The notes: generated by a model not told the origin, from the letters alone. Positions 1 to 11,842 are shown, counted from the stretch's first letter. The stretch: DNA of 64,000 nucleotides from Caprella mutica (GCA_947561585.1 CANNZV010002571.1:28645-92644), one strand, 5' to 3'. Translations and numbers: made by a program.

Positions 1-218
1 AGTTCACCATCAATCACCATCTTCTCCACTAGTTCACCATCAATCACCATCTTCTCCACTAGTTCACCATCACTCACCATCATCTCCACTAGTTCACCAT
101 CACTCACCATCTTCTCCACTAGTTCACCATCACTCACCATCTTATCCACTAGTTCACCATCACTCACCATCATCTCCACTAGTTCACCTTCACTCACCAT
201 CTTCTCCACTAGTTCACC
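1..218. repeat. 30-bp minisatellite, cut by window edge
   Basis: About 7 head-to-tail units built on AGTTCACCATCACTCACCAT followed by CTTCTCCACT. Units differ at a few positions (CAATCACC/CACTCACC, CTTCTCC/CATCTCC). The array already runs at base 1, so its left limit is unknown. Degenerate AGTTCACCAT pieces continue to about 290. Confidence 0.95.
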
Positions 219-570
219 GTGTGTATACAGCTTTGGTTTGACGGTGTAAGTTCACCATAAGAGTTCACCATGAGAGTTCACCGTGTTGACTCTTTTCAAG
301 TACCTGAAGCTATTACTCGTGTTCCAAATGTTCATCCTAACTCTTTAACTCTTGCTTCACACTTCTAACCGCTCTTAAGAGCAAGAGGTGGGATAGCCGT
401 GAAAAATAACGAAAGCTGCTCTCAAATTTCACACCTCAAGAGCTCTCAAGAGCCTTTGAAAGCCACCTCTGCTCTTCAACTCTCAAAAAAGAACCAACCT
501 GAGACACTTTTTGAAATGCTAAAACCTAACCTGTGGTAAAATGAGGATAGAAAGTCCTATCTAATACGGT
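219..570. other. Unassigned flank
   Basis: Stray AGTTCACC units at 248-290, then unique sequence with several AAGAGC/GCTCTT boxes (355-485). No gene is recognised. Confidence 0.5.
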
Positions 571-831
571 CACTGTATCTAGATACTGGAATATATTCAC
601 TGTATCTAGATACTGGAATATATTCACTGTATCTGGATACTGGAATATATTCACTGTATCTAGATACTGGAATATATTCACTGTATCTAGATACTGGAAT
701 ATATTCACTGTATCTGGATACTGGAATATTTTCACTGTATCTAGATACTGGAATATATTCACTGTATATGGATACTGGAAAATATTATCTGTATCTAGAT
801 ACTGAAATATATTCAATGTATCTAGAAAATA
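571..831. repeat. 27-bp minisatellite with TATCTAGATAC core
   Basis: About 9-10 units of CACTGTATCTAGATACTGGA plus ATATATT. Each unit carries the palindrome GTATCTAGATAC (or GTATCTGGATAC). Because 27 is divisible by 3, the minus strand stays open as a nine-residue repeat; this is an array artefact and not a protein. Confidence 0.95.
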
Positions 832-1300
832 GGTACTATAATTTATTTATTGTATATAGATACTAAAACATATTTATTGTATCTTGATACTTATAAATGT
901 ATTTATTTAACCTGGGATATTGAAATGTATATACTGTATCTAGATACTGAGATAGATTTATTGTATCTAGAATACAGAAATATATTGACTGTGTCAAGAA
1001 TAAAACGAATTCAATAATTGAGGTATCAAGAAAATTGAAGCATAGTTGTATCTAGAATAGAGAATATTATTTATTCATTGTATGTAGAATACTGAATATA
1101 GTGAAATATAACTGTTGTATCTTGAATACCAGAATATGTGTGTTGAATATAATAGTTGTATCTAGTTATTCTAGAATACTGTAGTTTGTTTGTTGTATAA
1201 ACATAGAATACTAAAATATGTGTGTACATGTTGTATCTAGAATACTCAAATATTTTTCCTGTTTCAAAATCACTAGAATATACTATACAGTATCAAGGAT
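832..1300. repeat. Decayed extension of the 27-bp array
   Basis: TATCTAGA-A-TACT motifs recur irregularly at about 835, 880, 935, 965, 1050, 1110, 1150 and 1230. They look like mutated units of the array to the left. Confidence 0.6.
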
Positions 1301-1800
1301 AATCTCTAAAAATATTCTTTATTATTTTACTTTTACAAGTGAAGTAAATATGTTGGTGCACTTTTCTACACAGCTTTAGGAGTTAATTTGCTGATCATTT
1401 TGATACTCTAAGTAGAGTTATTTACCAACGACACAACCCAATGGTTATTAAAATAAACCTCAAAGAGACTTAACTTAACTAGACGTAACTGAACTAGACT
1501 TAACTTACTAGACTTAACTCTCTTAGCTTCATAATTTTCATTGTAAATCATTGGTCTGTACACTAGATTTTGTGTCAAGTAGAGCAGTTCAAAGGCAGTC
1601 AATGGGCAGTCAATAGGCAGTGAACCTCTTGATAGCTCTTCAGAAGATCAAATGGTGAGGACTTGAGAGAGTAATGCCTCCTGAAACAATGCCTTATAGA
1701 GACTTGTCCTGATAATGATTGATTAAAGGAAATTTGTAATATTCTTTTATTTTGACATTATGTTACTTTTCTTTAAATTTGAAGATACCCAGCAAGAAAG
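1301..1800. other. AT-rich, no gene seen
   Basis: A few short ACTTAACTAGA repeats lie at 1468-1520, with TGGGCAGTCAATAGGCAGT at 1600. No coding signal is visible. Confidence 0.5.
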
Positions 1801-1918
1801 TTATGGAGGGCCATAGAAGATTAAGTGGGGATTATTTCAATCTACCCAGATAAAAAGATTTTGTGGGGCAATAGAAAAGTAAGTTGACTCTTCTCAATCT
1901 TCTATGGCCCCACCATAA
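1801..1918. mobile_element. Short foldback element, family B (copy 1)
   Basis: The arms TTATGGAGGGCCATAGAAGA (left) and TCTTCTATGGCCCCACCATA (right) are reverse complements around a ~60-bp centre that itself holds a weaker copy (TTGTGGGGCAATAGAAAAG). Other copies lie near 13.13, 17.71, 28.11 and 34.44 kb. It is a non-autonomous MITE-like family with no coding capacity. Confidence 0.75.
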
Positions 1919-2010
1919 TTCAAGGTACTAGAATTATTTCTTATTGTAATAAATAATTAAAAATTAATATACCATCATTAATAATTCTGATTTTCTTCTA
2001 TACTATAGTT

Positions 2011-2155
2011 GGGTAAGTTCCGAGTTATCGGACAGTACCTCGTTTTCGATCATATACCAAAAAGTGACATAATACTAAAAATTGAAATATCAACATTTAA
2101 AAAATTTATGACATGATCGAAAATGTGGAAGTGTCCGATAAAACGTAACTTACCC
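2011..2155. mobile_element. Family A MITE (copy at 2.0 kb)
   Basis: The left TIR is GGGTAAGTTCCGAGTTATCG and the right arm (2112-2155) is its complement, ending AACTTACCC. GATCGAAAATGTGG forms the inner edge of the arms. TA follows the right end but the left flank is TT, so only one side of the expected TA duplication is intact. The centre is AT-only filler. Confidence 0.85.
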
Positions 2156-2475
2156 TAATATGTGGATCGTTGTTTTCATTTCGAATTTTCAAAATAAATG
2201 AAAAAAATTATACTCTAACTTTTTTTTTCTTTTTTTTTATATCAAAAGTTAGAAAAGATTCACTGAAACAAATTAGAATTTATATTAAACTTCTAAAGAA
2301 TTTATATTAAACTGAAGAAATGAATTGAATGAAAATGATTTCCCAGACATGAAAAATTTATTCCTGCGAATATTAAGGAAATATCCCAGGAATTATTTCT
2401 TCTTGCCTGTCACCATTTAAATCATTTTTTTTATAGATTTGAAAAATAAAAAAGTGAAAAAAAATCAATTAATAG
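2156..2475. other. AT-rich, no gene seen
   Basis: Contains a T-run (2220-2238) and the direct repeat AAAGAATTTATATTAAACT. No coding or RNA signal. Confidence 0.5.
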
Positions 2476-2503
2476 TACAGTATAAGAACTCCTCTATAGT
2501 GAA

Positions 2504-2753
2504 CATCAACTAGTTCACTATAGAGGATAAACATCAACTGGTTCACTATAGAGGATAAACTTCAACTAGTTCACTATAGAGGATAAACTTCAACTAGTTC
2601 ACTATAGAGGATGAACTTCAACTAGTTCACTATAGAGGATAAACTTCAACTAGTTCACTATAGAGGATAAACTTCAACTAGTTCACTATAGAGGATAAAC
2701 TTCAACTAGTTCACTATAGAGGATAAACTTCAACTAGTTCACTATAGAGGATA
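2504..2753. repeat. 28-bp array derived from MITE end
   Basis: About 9 units of ACTAGTTCACTATAGAGGAT plus AAACTTCA. TTCACTATAGAGGA is the inner part of the pogo-like terminus, so the array grew from it. Confidence 0.95.
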
Positions 2754-2829
2754 TTAGAGATGCATGGAAAACTAATGCCTATTTGAGGCATAGTAATCTA
2801 AATATATTTACTATACACTAATTAGGATG

Positions 2830-2955
2830 ATTCACTATACAGGAGTTCATTATAGAGGAGTTCACTATACAGGAGTTCATTATAGAGGAGTTCACTATAC
2901 AGGAGTTCACTATACAGGAGTTCACTATACAGGAGTTCACTATAGAGGAGTGTTA
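2830..2955. repeat. 15-bp array derived from MITE end
   Basis: About 8 units of GGAGTTCACTATACA, alternating with GGAGTTCATTATAGA. It ends directly in the right terminus of the host MITE. Confidence 0.95.
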
Positions 2956-3009
2956 CTGTGAGAATAGGGTTAAGAAAATTAAAAAAGTAACAATCACAGA
3001 ATCTATTTA

Positions 3010-3231
3010 GGGTAAGTTTCGAGTTATCGGACATTTACACATTTTCGATCAGGTAAGAAAAAGCATATAATGAATCTATCATATAATATAACTTTATTTT
3101 TAATTGCTATATAGCTAATCAAAATTCTTATCCAAATATTTTTTAAATTTGTATCTAAATGAAAAAATTATTATATGTTTATTTCTCATATGATCGAAAA
3201 TGTGAAACCGTCCGATAATCGGAACTTACCC
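3010..3231. mobile_element. Family A MITE with TA duplication
   Basis: Left end GGTAAGTTTCGAGTTATCGG, right end CGATAATCGGAACTTACC. TA occurs on both sides (3008-3009 and 3232-3233), the target duplication expected for Tc1/mariner-type elements. GATCGAAAATGTG marks the inner arm. No coding capacity. Confidence 0.88.
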
Positions 3232-3233
3232 TA

Positions 3234-3681
3234 ATGCTTAGTAAATTATTAAATAATATGAAAATTAAGAATTGTTTTAAAATTTCAATTCGAATTAAAT
3301 AAATGCAATAAAATTTGTAGAAAAATAGCTAAAATCCTTGAACATTTTTACCAAAAACTTACAAAAAGATATATTAATATTACCTACATACACATACATA
3401 TGCTATAATCTGCCTTACTTACGAGACATATAGCATGATGAGACACATTTCTGATGTACCAAAGTGACATTAGAGCCATGTCAATAAATGCTGAGTCATT
3501 CCCTTACCAAGAAATTAATAAACTTTTCTAGGAATAAAATACAGAAGGCAAGTGAATGTGAACGGAGAGAATATGAATGAACAGATGAAAATAATGATGT
3601 TAATTAATATTATAGGTAATTAATGGTAAATATTGATAGTTACAACATTGCATGTTAATTACTTTAATAATTAATTAATTA
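3234..3681. other. AT-rich, no gene seen
   Basis: Unique AT-rich DNA with ATTAATTAATTA stretches next to the following array. Confidence 0.5.
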
Positions 3682-5236
3682 CTTTAGCTGTATCAGGGAT
3701 ACAACTAATTAAATAGCTATTGTAGAGCTGTATCAGAGATACAACTAATTAAATAATAATTGTAGAGCTGTATCAGTGATACAACTAATTGAATAGTTAT
3801 TGTAGAGTTGTATCAGAGATACAACTAATTAAATTGTTAATGTAGAGCTGTATCAGAAATACAACTAATTAAATAGTTATTGTAGAGCTGTATCAGAGAT
3901 ACAACTAATTGAATAGTTATTGTAGAGCTGTATCAGAGATACAACTAATTGAATAGTTATTGTAGAGCTGTATCAGAGATACAACTAATTAAATAGTTAT
4001 TGTAGAGCTGTATCACAGATACAACTAATTAAATAGTTATTGTAGAGCTGTATCAGAGATACAACTAATTGAATAGTTATTGTAGAGCTGTATCAGAGAT
4101 ACAACTAATTAAATAGTTATTGTAGAGCTGTATCACAGATACAACTAATTAAATAGTTATTGTAGAGCTGTATCAGAGATAAAACTAATTGAATAGTTAT
4201 TGTAGAGCTGTATCAGAGATACAACTAATTAAATAGTTATTGTAGAGCTGTATCAGAGATACAACTAATTAAATAGTTATTGTAGAGCTGTATCAGAGAT
4301 ACAACTAATTAAATAGTTATTGTAGAGCTGTATCGGAGATACAACTAATTGAATAGTTATTGTAGAGCTGTATCAGAGATACAACTAATTAAATAGTAAT
4401 TGTAGAGCTGTATCAGAGATACAACTAATTGAATAGTTATTGTAGAGCTGTATCAGAGATACAACTAATTAAATAGTTATTGTAGAGCTGTATCACAGAT
4501 ACAACTAATTAAATAGTTATTGTAGAGCTGTATCAGAGATACAACTAATTAAATAGTTATTGTAGAGCTGTATCGGAGATACAACTAATTGAATAGTTAT
4601 TGTAGAGCTGTATCAGAGATACAACTAATTAAATAGTAATTGTAGAGCTGTATCAGAGATACAACTAATTGAATAGTTATTGTAGAGCTGTATCAGAGAT
4701 ACAACTAATTAAATAGTTATTGTAGAGCTGTATCAGAGAAACAACTAATTAAATAGTTATTGTAGAGCTGTATCAGAGATACAACTAATTAAATAGTTAT
4801 TGTAGAGCTGTATCAGAGATACAACTAATTAAATAGTTATTGTAGAGCTGTATCAGAGATACAACTAATTAAATAGTTAATGTAGAGCTGTATCAGAGAT
4901 ACAACTGATTAAATAGTTATTGTAGAGCTGTATCAGAGATACAACTAATTAAATAGTTATTGTAGAGCTGTATCAGAGATACAACTAATTAAATAGTTAT
5001 TGTAGAGCTGTATCAGAGATACAACTAATTAAATAGTTATTGTAGAGCTGTATCAGAGATACAACTAATTAAATAGTTATTGTAGAGCTGTATCAGAGAT
5101 ACAACTAATTAAATAGTTATTGTAGAGCTGTATCACAGATACAACTAATTAAATAGTTATTGTAGAGCTGTATCACAGATACAACTAATTAAATAGTTAT
5201 TGTAGAGCTGTATCAGAGATACTAATTAAAGATACA
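3682..5236. repeat. 40-bp satellite-like array, ~38 copies
   Basis: The unit is ACAACTAATTAAATAGTTAT followed by TGTAGAGCTGTATCAGAGAT. Identity between units is very high. Each unit contains the palindrome TGTATCAGAGATACA. Variant pairs (TATCGGAGAT, then AAATAGTAAT) recur at 4333 and 4573, a 240-bp (6-unit) higher-order step that suggests recent segmental amplification. Unlike a CRISPR array it has no unique spacers. Confidence 0.97.
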
Positions 5237-6149
5237 ATCATTATTATAGAAAAATTACGCAGAAAATATATTGAATTATATAGAGTAATTTTGAGATATT
5301 AAATAATAGACATTTTTATTGTTTTCCTTCATTTTTCGGATCAAGTGTAGTTTGGAAATTAGGGGTCCTTAAAGGGGTGACAATAATTTGTTGACAAATA
5401 ATGTAATTCTTAATTTATTAAAATGATTAGTTGTTAGTTGTTTTCTTATCACATTATTGGTAGTTATGAGTTTCTCAATTATTCTACCTCATTTCATACG
5501 TTCTTCAATTGTTGTATCTTTTATTTTTGTATCGCTTTTTGAATGTTTTTATGATAAATTACTCATAGATTGTATTTATGAAAATAAAGTTTTAATAATT
5601 AATTTATTGCATATTCATATACCTTGAATTATAATACCATTTTTTTTCTCGTTTTATGAGTTTCTCTAATTTTGCGTTTCTTAATTATGTTTCACGCAAT
5701 TAGTGGTTTTTGAATTATACTATTTGATATTACACTGTTTTAAATTAGAATATTAGTATTTAGTAGTTTCCATTTTGGTTTTTCATAATTATTTTATTAG
5801 TTATTAAGCCCTCCCCCTTGAAGTATACTTGATCCTTATTTTCTTATAATTATTTCATTTCATTATAATGATTATTATATATTCATATGTTAGCTACGAT
5901 TTCCTTATATTGGGTAACATTTTATTATTATTTCCCAATATTGCTATCATTTTAACTAGATAGTTGTCTTTGTTTCATCCATTCAATGGCAGGTAGTGGA
6001 TCTTCACCAAGTAGAGGTAGAATTTGTTTGGAATGTTGATTTGTCCATTTTTTTGTTGCTCTGTACACAGTAGTAGAAGTTTTATTTTGATTTGATTGCA
6101 GTCAAGACATGCAGAATGCCGTAGCAAAGATACATTAAAAAATTCACTG
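5237..6149. other. AT-rich, no gene seen
   Basis: T-rich sequence without arrays or convincing ORFs. Confidence 0.5.
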
Positions 6150-6257
6150 GAGTCCTTAAACTACACTTGTGGTAACACTATGGTCCTTAAACTACACTTG
6201 GGTTAACACTGGGGTCCTTAAACTACACTTGGGTTAACACTGGGGTCCTTAAACTAT
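6150..6257. repeat. 31-bp short tandem repeat
   Basis: Three and a half copies of GGTCCTTAAACTACACTTGG plus GTTAACACTGG, starting at 6152, 6182, 6213 and 6244. Confidence 0.9.
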
Positions 6258-7012
6258 TCTTGATCCCATTCATCTTTTATAATATTGTTACAAATTGAAA
6301 TTTTAAGTGTTGCTCTATTTAATTAATCGATATTCAATTTAATAGATTAATATTTTTTTATAGTATTATAAAACTGTTCAAATTATATAAAATGAACACG
6401 AAAGCTGTACTTCATTATGAGATAATAATTACTCCATTATTCTAATCTATTAAACTATAGATTTAATATTCATTGAAAGTTTATTATTTGGTGGTAAGAA
6501 GTGAAAACAAAGTAAAAACAACCCCATGTTGTTTTGTTCGATGCCAACTAATTAACCTTAGGCCTCACCATTGGTACGTTTGTTTATTAATTACTATTTA
6601 TTTTTTAAATAAATATAGTTAAATAATAATAGTTAAATAATAATAGTTACATACTTTTTCCAATATAAATGAAAATGCGGAACCGTCCGATAACTCAGAA
6701 CTTACCCTGGTTCCAAATAAAATGTTTATTATGATTAATGACGGTATAGCAGTTTTATGATTTCCTCAATTCACGTTTTGTTTTTATTATATTTCAGAAT
6801 TAGCAACAATCAATGAAATAAAATATATATTATTATTTGGATAGTATATCTAGATTGAAGTGATAGTTTCCATTACATTTCTATTAACAATTTTATAGAC
6901 CATTATAGCAGTGATAAGGTATCCAAGAACTTATATATTTTTTGTATTTTCTGTAGTATTTTACATTGAAAAGGTTTTGGAGTGAATTCTTCCTATAGAA
7001 AGTTTAGAAATA
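6258..7012. other. AT-rich gap with one solo family A end
   Basis: A right arm of family A (AATGCGGAACCGTCCGATAA to AACTTACCC, about 6668-6708) stands alone, probably after loss of the left half. The rest is AT-rich with no gene. Confidence 0.6.
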
Positions 7013-7229
7013 GGCTAAGTTACGAATTATCGGTCAGTGCACATCTTCGGTCATATAAAAAAAACTATATAATAACAATTATTAAATCACGTTATTCTAA
7101 TTATCGGTATCCATGATACATGCAAGTATCATGGATACCAATTAAAATAAACACTAAATAATAATTATTATTTAGCTTTTTCTTATATGACCGAAGATGT
7201 GAAACTGACCGATAATTCGTAACTTAGCC
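7013..7229. mobile_element. Family A MITE, variant subfamily
   Basis: Left GGCTAAGTTACGAATTATCG and right CGATAATTCGTAACTTAGCC are perfect complements, flanked by TA on both sides (7011-7012, 7230-7231). The inner arms read CATCTTCGGTCATAT / TGACCGAAGATG, with changes in both arms relative to the main subfamily. The core is the palindrome GTATCCATGATAC...GTATCATGGATAC. Confidence 0.9.
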
Positions 7230-8010
7230 TACATTCATCATGTTCAGGTTTACTATATCACGGTGGGTGTGGGCCAAACCCCGGGGTACCAAACACACCC
7301 TGTGGGGGTCCACCGAACCTTTTACCCACTTCCTCTGACTAACATCTTAGGGTAGGACTAACGCTAGAAAAACAAACATGTGAATAGTGGAAAAGTAGAA
7401 ATTAGTCAACTGCATGCATTAGTTATGTAAACTTTGAAAAAGAATTAAATAGAAATTTAAATATCTTTCGTGTATTATTTTTTGTAAGTAAGAATAAAGA
7501 GACATTTTTTTAAAACGACGTGTATGATTTAAAATGATTAAATTTGTAGTCAAAAAGCATTAAAATTACAGGTAAAGGTGATCTTAAGCTTCGACTGAGA
7601 TATACTGCCTACTACTTCCCACTTCTGTTATTTTATTAAATATTAAAAATGTGATATCATAGGTAATTATTTAAAATAAATAAATATAAAAAAGAGGAAA
7701 TTAAATAGAAATAGTTGCATCGACTTATTTAATAGCATAATTTACTTTTTATTCAACGTAAACTTATAACATTAGTTAGACGATTTTTCATATTTTGATT
7801 TTTGTTCAAATGCAATAAAAGTGAGAACGGTCATAGATCTTCAAATCTCTTTTATTTTGCCAGAAATCAAAAGAGGAATATGCGATGAGACTTCTAAATT
7901 ACATATAACTAAGCAATAGTTGTAACTATGGTATCCATCACATTTTTTTGTTTAATTGGTAATATTTAATAAAATAACAGAAAGGGAAGAATAGCTTCGA
8001 CGATCTTTAT
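7230..8010. other. Unique AT-rich DNA
   Basis: A short GC-rich patch (7255-7325, with ACCCCGGGGTACC) lies between AT-rich stretches. No gene is recognised. Confidence 0.5.
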
Positions 8011-8120
8011 AGTCAAAAAGGATTAAAACAGTAGTCCAAAATGATTAAAATAGTAGTCAAAAATGATTAAAATAGTAGTCAAAAATGATTAAAACTGCAT
8101 GTCACACTGATTAAACTGTA
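8011..8120. repeat. 22-bp short tandem repeat
   Basis: Four to five copies of ATGATTAAAATAGTAGTCAA plus AA. A diverged unit lies apart at 7530-7565. Confidence 0.85.
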
Positions 8121-8786
8121 CTTCAAAATTGTCCATAAGATGCTGGTCAATTTCAAGTCAGACTTACTATAACATTTTCTATATGCTTAAGCTTCATCTT
8201 TAATTAATACATATTATAACATTTCGAATAGATAGGATGATCAAAAATGTGTAACCGTACGATAACTCAGAACTTACCCTACATATATAAATATTTTAAA
8301 TATAACTTCACTATAATATAGCAAGATGGATATTTTATAGTACCTATATTCGATAAATAGCGTCTATCGAAGCTAACATTATCGCAGATAACAAATCATC
8401 GGTTGACATGGATAAATAACCTGTATAATGTCGATAATTAATCAGTCTGCTATTGCAGACAAAAGCATCTTTGTTTAGATTAACAGCTGTATTCTCAGTA
8501 TAATTTGTCATTAGTGAGACCATGCAGGTATATGATGATTAACGTAAGACGAAGATACGGTGGTGAGCTAAGACGACCAAGAGCCGCTTGCTACGACCAG
8601 GTAGACTTAGAGGTTTGCATTTTTGTGGATATCTCGAAGATTTTTACATTTATTATGCGACCAGCCATACAATACAACCAGGTAATCTAATTTAATTAGA
8701 ATATATAAGAAGAAAGGTAGACTAGATACATGTAAGTAAATATATCAGATTGGAAAGATCTTATTCTGTATCTAGGATACTAGGGG
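8121..8786. other. Mostly unique, one solo family A end
   Basis: A right arm of family A lies at 8237-8280 (GTAACCGTACGATAACTCAG to CTTACCCTA). GTATCTAGGATAC is at 8768-8780. A 61-codon ORF at 8505-8690 has no recognisable family. Confidence 0.55.
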
Positions 8787-8970
8787 TGTTACAGTGGATA
8801 CAGTTTATCATAATGTCCAGTTCCTCGGGTACCAAAGGTGTGTAGAGTGGGTACAGACTATCATAATGTCCGGTATCTCGGATACCAATTAGTTGAGTTT
8901 AGATACAGATTGTTATGACATCAAGTATCTAGTATACCAAATTGGTGTGTAGAGTGGATACATACTATTG
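8787..8970. repeat. ~53-bp diverged tandem repeat
   Basis: Three and a half units sharing GTGTGTAGAGTGG, ATACAGACTATCATAATGTC and GGTATCTCGGATACCA. The last block is another GTATC...GATAC palindrome. Confidence 0.8.
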
Positions 8971-9590
8971 CGTACTCTTATTTACATGCTAAAATAATAA
9001 TACACAACAAGAAATCACAAGAGCGCACTTGAAGAAACATAAATAAGCGCTGGTTGTGTCCGATATGTAGGTTGTCAGTGCGTTGTCTGTGCTATGCTAA
9101 TCATCAATGGTTCATCTCGTACGTTGCTGTCGAAAGCAGCCAGCGGGGGGTTAAGCATATATGGACCTTAACCCCTTCGTGTGTATTTCCAGCACACAAA
9201 ACAAATGAGTTATTCATTCCGTGTGTTGGAGTTCATGCCAATACATAATTGGCTGTAGAGCGTATCTGCTTCGCTTAAAAATCATCTCCTGAGATAATAA
9301 TGAATATTCAAATTTGTAAATCTCGTTAAAAATTGGAGGCTTGAGTGGCGTAAGATTGCTCGATTGTGTTTGTTTTACGCGAGAAGCGATACGGTGCCGA
9401 CATAGTCTTTTGTAAATAACACATTTAATTAGAATTATAGGTAGGTATAGGTAGGTATCTATACCAGAACCAGTTAGAGGTGGAATTAATAAACCCTACC
9501 GTGTGTAGCGGTAATTACACCGAGACAAATACGTATCATAGATTTTAAGCGTGTAATAGGAGGTTGAACAAATGATTACTAATTGTCAGC
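8971..9590. other. Unique, higher-GC DNA
   Basis: Base composition is more balanced and CpGs are frequent compared with the surroundings. No ORF longer than 64 codons and no recognised exon. It leads into the GC-box/CCAAT segment and may be conserved regulatory DNA. Confidence 0.45.
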
Positions 9591-9594
9591 TGTT

Positions 9595-9760
9595 GCAGCG
9601 CAGTTAAAGAGCTAGCGACATCTAGCGGGGAACTTCGCAACCGCAGTACTTACGCCGACGGAAGGGGGCGGAGCCTCCTGCAACCAATCAGCGGCAATCT
9701 GTCAGTGCACTTATCCTGTCAACAGATCAGCGCTGAGTACCGCTCGCTCCGACGAAAACA
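9595..9760. promoter_or_regulatory. Candidate GC-box/CCAAT promoter
   Basis: A GC box GGGGGCGGAGCC (9664-9675) sits about 6 bp before AACCAATCAGCGG (9682-9694), a full match to the NF-Y consensus. CpGs are frequent. This pairing is common in TATA-less metazoan promoters. Direction and target gene are unknown because no exon could be recognised in the next kilobase on either strand. Confidence 0.45.
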
Positions 9761-10202
9761 ACAACTATTATCCAAATAATTTAGCAAAACAATTGAATAT
9801 TCCGACTAACAAGCTCCACGACTGACATTTTAATAAACTCTTTTACGCCCATCTTTGATGTTTTAATTATTCTAGCAGCGCTATCCGGCTACGAAATTAG
9901 TCAAATTAAGTGAATATCCGTCCGTAAAAAGCGGCTGATTGATTTTCAGATATAAAAATAGCGATGGTTTCTTCTATGATTATAATTGCGAAGGGATTCG
10001 AATCGTTTATCGGAAACAGCTATCGCGATTTTTATCGTCGCAGCGAACGAGGTTTGAAAATGTTGACGTCTAGACGGTTCGTTATTTAATTGTTATGTCT
10101 GCCATTAAAAGTTACCTACGGTTATTTTAAATGTGAAGAAGATAACATCCAATGTTTTCATGTCATTTCTTGCTGACATGAAAACTGAAATTTAATTTTG
10201 TA
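9761..10202. other. Unique CpG-containing DNA
   Basis: Continuation of the GC-richer island to about 10,080 (e.g. GCTATCGCGATTTTTATCGT). It could hold a non-coding first exon; none can be proven. Confidence 0.4.
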
Positions 10203-10408
10203 GACTAAGTTCCGAGTTATCGGACGGTGCCACGTTTTGGATCATGTAAGAAAAAAGCATATAATAGTTACTCGTTATTTTAATTGGTATCCATGGTACC
10301 TGCAGGTATCATGGATACCAAATAAAATAACGAGTTAAATAAAAATTATTATATATTTTTCTTTCATGATCCAAAACGTAGAACTGTCCGATAACTCGGA
10401 ACTTACCC
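10203..10408. mobile_element. Family A MITE with TA duplication
   Basis: GACTAAGTTCCGAGTTATCG pairs with CGATAACTCGGAACTTACCC, with TA on both sides (10201-10202, 10409-10410). The core reads TGGTATCCATGGTACCTGCA and its complement. The best-preserved large stem of the family in this window. Confidence 0.9.
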
Positions 10409-10904
10409 TATTAATCGTGATATTTTTATAATAAATGTAAGAATCGTATCAAATTGATTTTATAACTACATTATTTATATATGAAATTATATCAATCCGA
10501 TTGTTTTTTATATATTTTTTATATTTCTAATTCAAACAGATGTAACTTATTTATTTACTTTACCCTTCCTTAACGAAATGAACATATTTTTAGGTACTGA
10601 CAACATTTCCTGTAAATGAGACCCATCTGTCAGGCCATTACCCATGGCCTTATTGTTTTTCTACCTACCATATCATGGCTAATTTAAAGCCAGTCTGGAA
10701 GGGTTGTAATTACTTTGTCATCAATATGGTGGTCTCGAACTCTGGTTAGTAAGAAAAATAAATAATTGGCTAAGTATACATTACCACAGGCAATCCTAGG
10801 AGAATTGAGAACGAGTTTAAACGTACACACGGTGGATACAGATGCTCTTTTGTTCAAAATGACGTCACAAACTAACAAAGTTTAGAGATTTAATTAATCT
10901 AGTT
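10409..10904. other. Unique DNA with a CRE palindrome
   Basis: TGACGTCA (10860-10867) is a full cAMP-response-element palindrome. No gene is recognised. Confidence 0.5.
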
Positions 10905-11285
10905 AACGTATGCTTCGGAACTAAAGGCCATATGTGACGTAAAAAGGAAATTAAGTACAAGGGACTGGAAGAAGCAGTTGGAAAGGAAAGTGGCTACATG
11001 AGCAATGTCACCTACCACATTCAACGACAAGCTCATGGATGTAAAAAAGCTACTCCGTAAATGCAGTCTTTTACTAAGGAATGTGACGAAAAGGGACACA
11101 AGCACCGGTGGCTGTAATCACAGATAGAAGAGAAAAATGAAGAGGTAATAGTAAATGAAACCTACTAGCCTACCTAACACAAAATCTAAGACCTAGTCTT
11201 CAAAATCTAAGATCTAGTTGAAGAGAATAACCCTATAGCTCTATCCTCTAAAACTGCAAGTAGCGTTAAAAAATGATAAACTTGT
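10905..11285. repeat. Dispersed repeat family H (copy 1)
   Basis: Shares blocks such as CCTAACACAAAATCTAAGAC, AGAATAACCCTA-GC-CTATCCTCTA and GAAGAGGTAATAGTAAATGAA with 51.9-52.08 kb and 54.75-55.06 kb. The 5' half has a protein-like look but no intact frame. It may be a decayed retroelement tail; class uncertain. Confidence 0.6.
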
Positions 11286-11790
11286 TAAAACTGAAAAAGA
11301 CAATCCATAACAAAGTCTAGAGAATTTTTGAGATTTAACACTGTTGAAAATAACGTCATAATCTACCATAGTAAGATGAAATTGGTTGTTTGTGTTTCGT
11401 ATCGCCTTGTTAGAGTGTCATGCAAAAGTCATAGCCATCTGTAAATTAAATTGTCATTTTAAAAGTTAGCCGTTACATCAATACTCTCATCTGATTCGTC
11501 CAGATTCATTATAATGGTGGAAGAAACGTATACTCACTATATAACTATTTAAAATGTGATTTACTTGGTTGGTTTAGATCTTTAAAATGTGAACTAATAT
11601 CACTATTTCTATTAGAATGTGTATAGTTAAAATACCTACCACAACATCTAAAAGCTATCTAGTGCTAAATTGTTATCTCTTATGATGTTTTATTACTTGT
11701 ATCAACAAAGCAAAAACATTCTACTTCCCAATGACATGATAATGAGAGGTTACATAGGTACAATAATAGATACAGTCACTGCAAAGACTA
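11286..11790. other. AT-rich, no gene seen
   Basis: Unique sequence without arrays or ORFs. Confidence 0.5.
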
Positions 11791-11796
11791 AAGCCG

Positions 11797-11842
11797 CTCA
11801 ACAGAGGGCGCTATAAGTATAAGCATACACGCCATCTTGCGG
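11797..11842. promoter_or_regulatory. CTCF-like plus YY1-like sites
   Basis: CTCAACAGAGGGCGCTATA (11797-11815) resembles the CTCF core (CCASYAGRKGGCGC). Some 15 bp on, CGCCATCTTGCGG (11830-11842) contains CGCCATCTTG, the complement of the YY1/Pho site. Both lie in a CpG-containing island to about 11,960. A paired insulator or promoter element is possible. Confidence 0.35.

Larger units (their letters stand above)
2478..2958. mobile_element. pogo-like MITE expanded by two internal tandem arrays
   Basis: The ends are CAGTATAAGAACTCCTCTATAGTG (left, preceded by TA) and CACTATAGAGGAGTGTTACTG (right), inverted copies of each other. These match the CAGTAGAACTCCTCTATAGTG type of end seen in the copies at 26.86 and 29.6 kb and resemble pogo/Tigger-type termini. 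The inside is almost wholly two arrays derived from the terminal sequence. Confidence 0.7.

Noticed and set aside
3682..5236. CRISPR array
   Set aside because: Units are contiguous with no unique spacers, no cas genes, and the DNA is eukaryotic.
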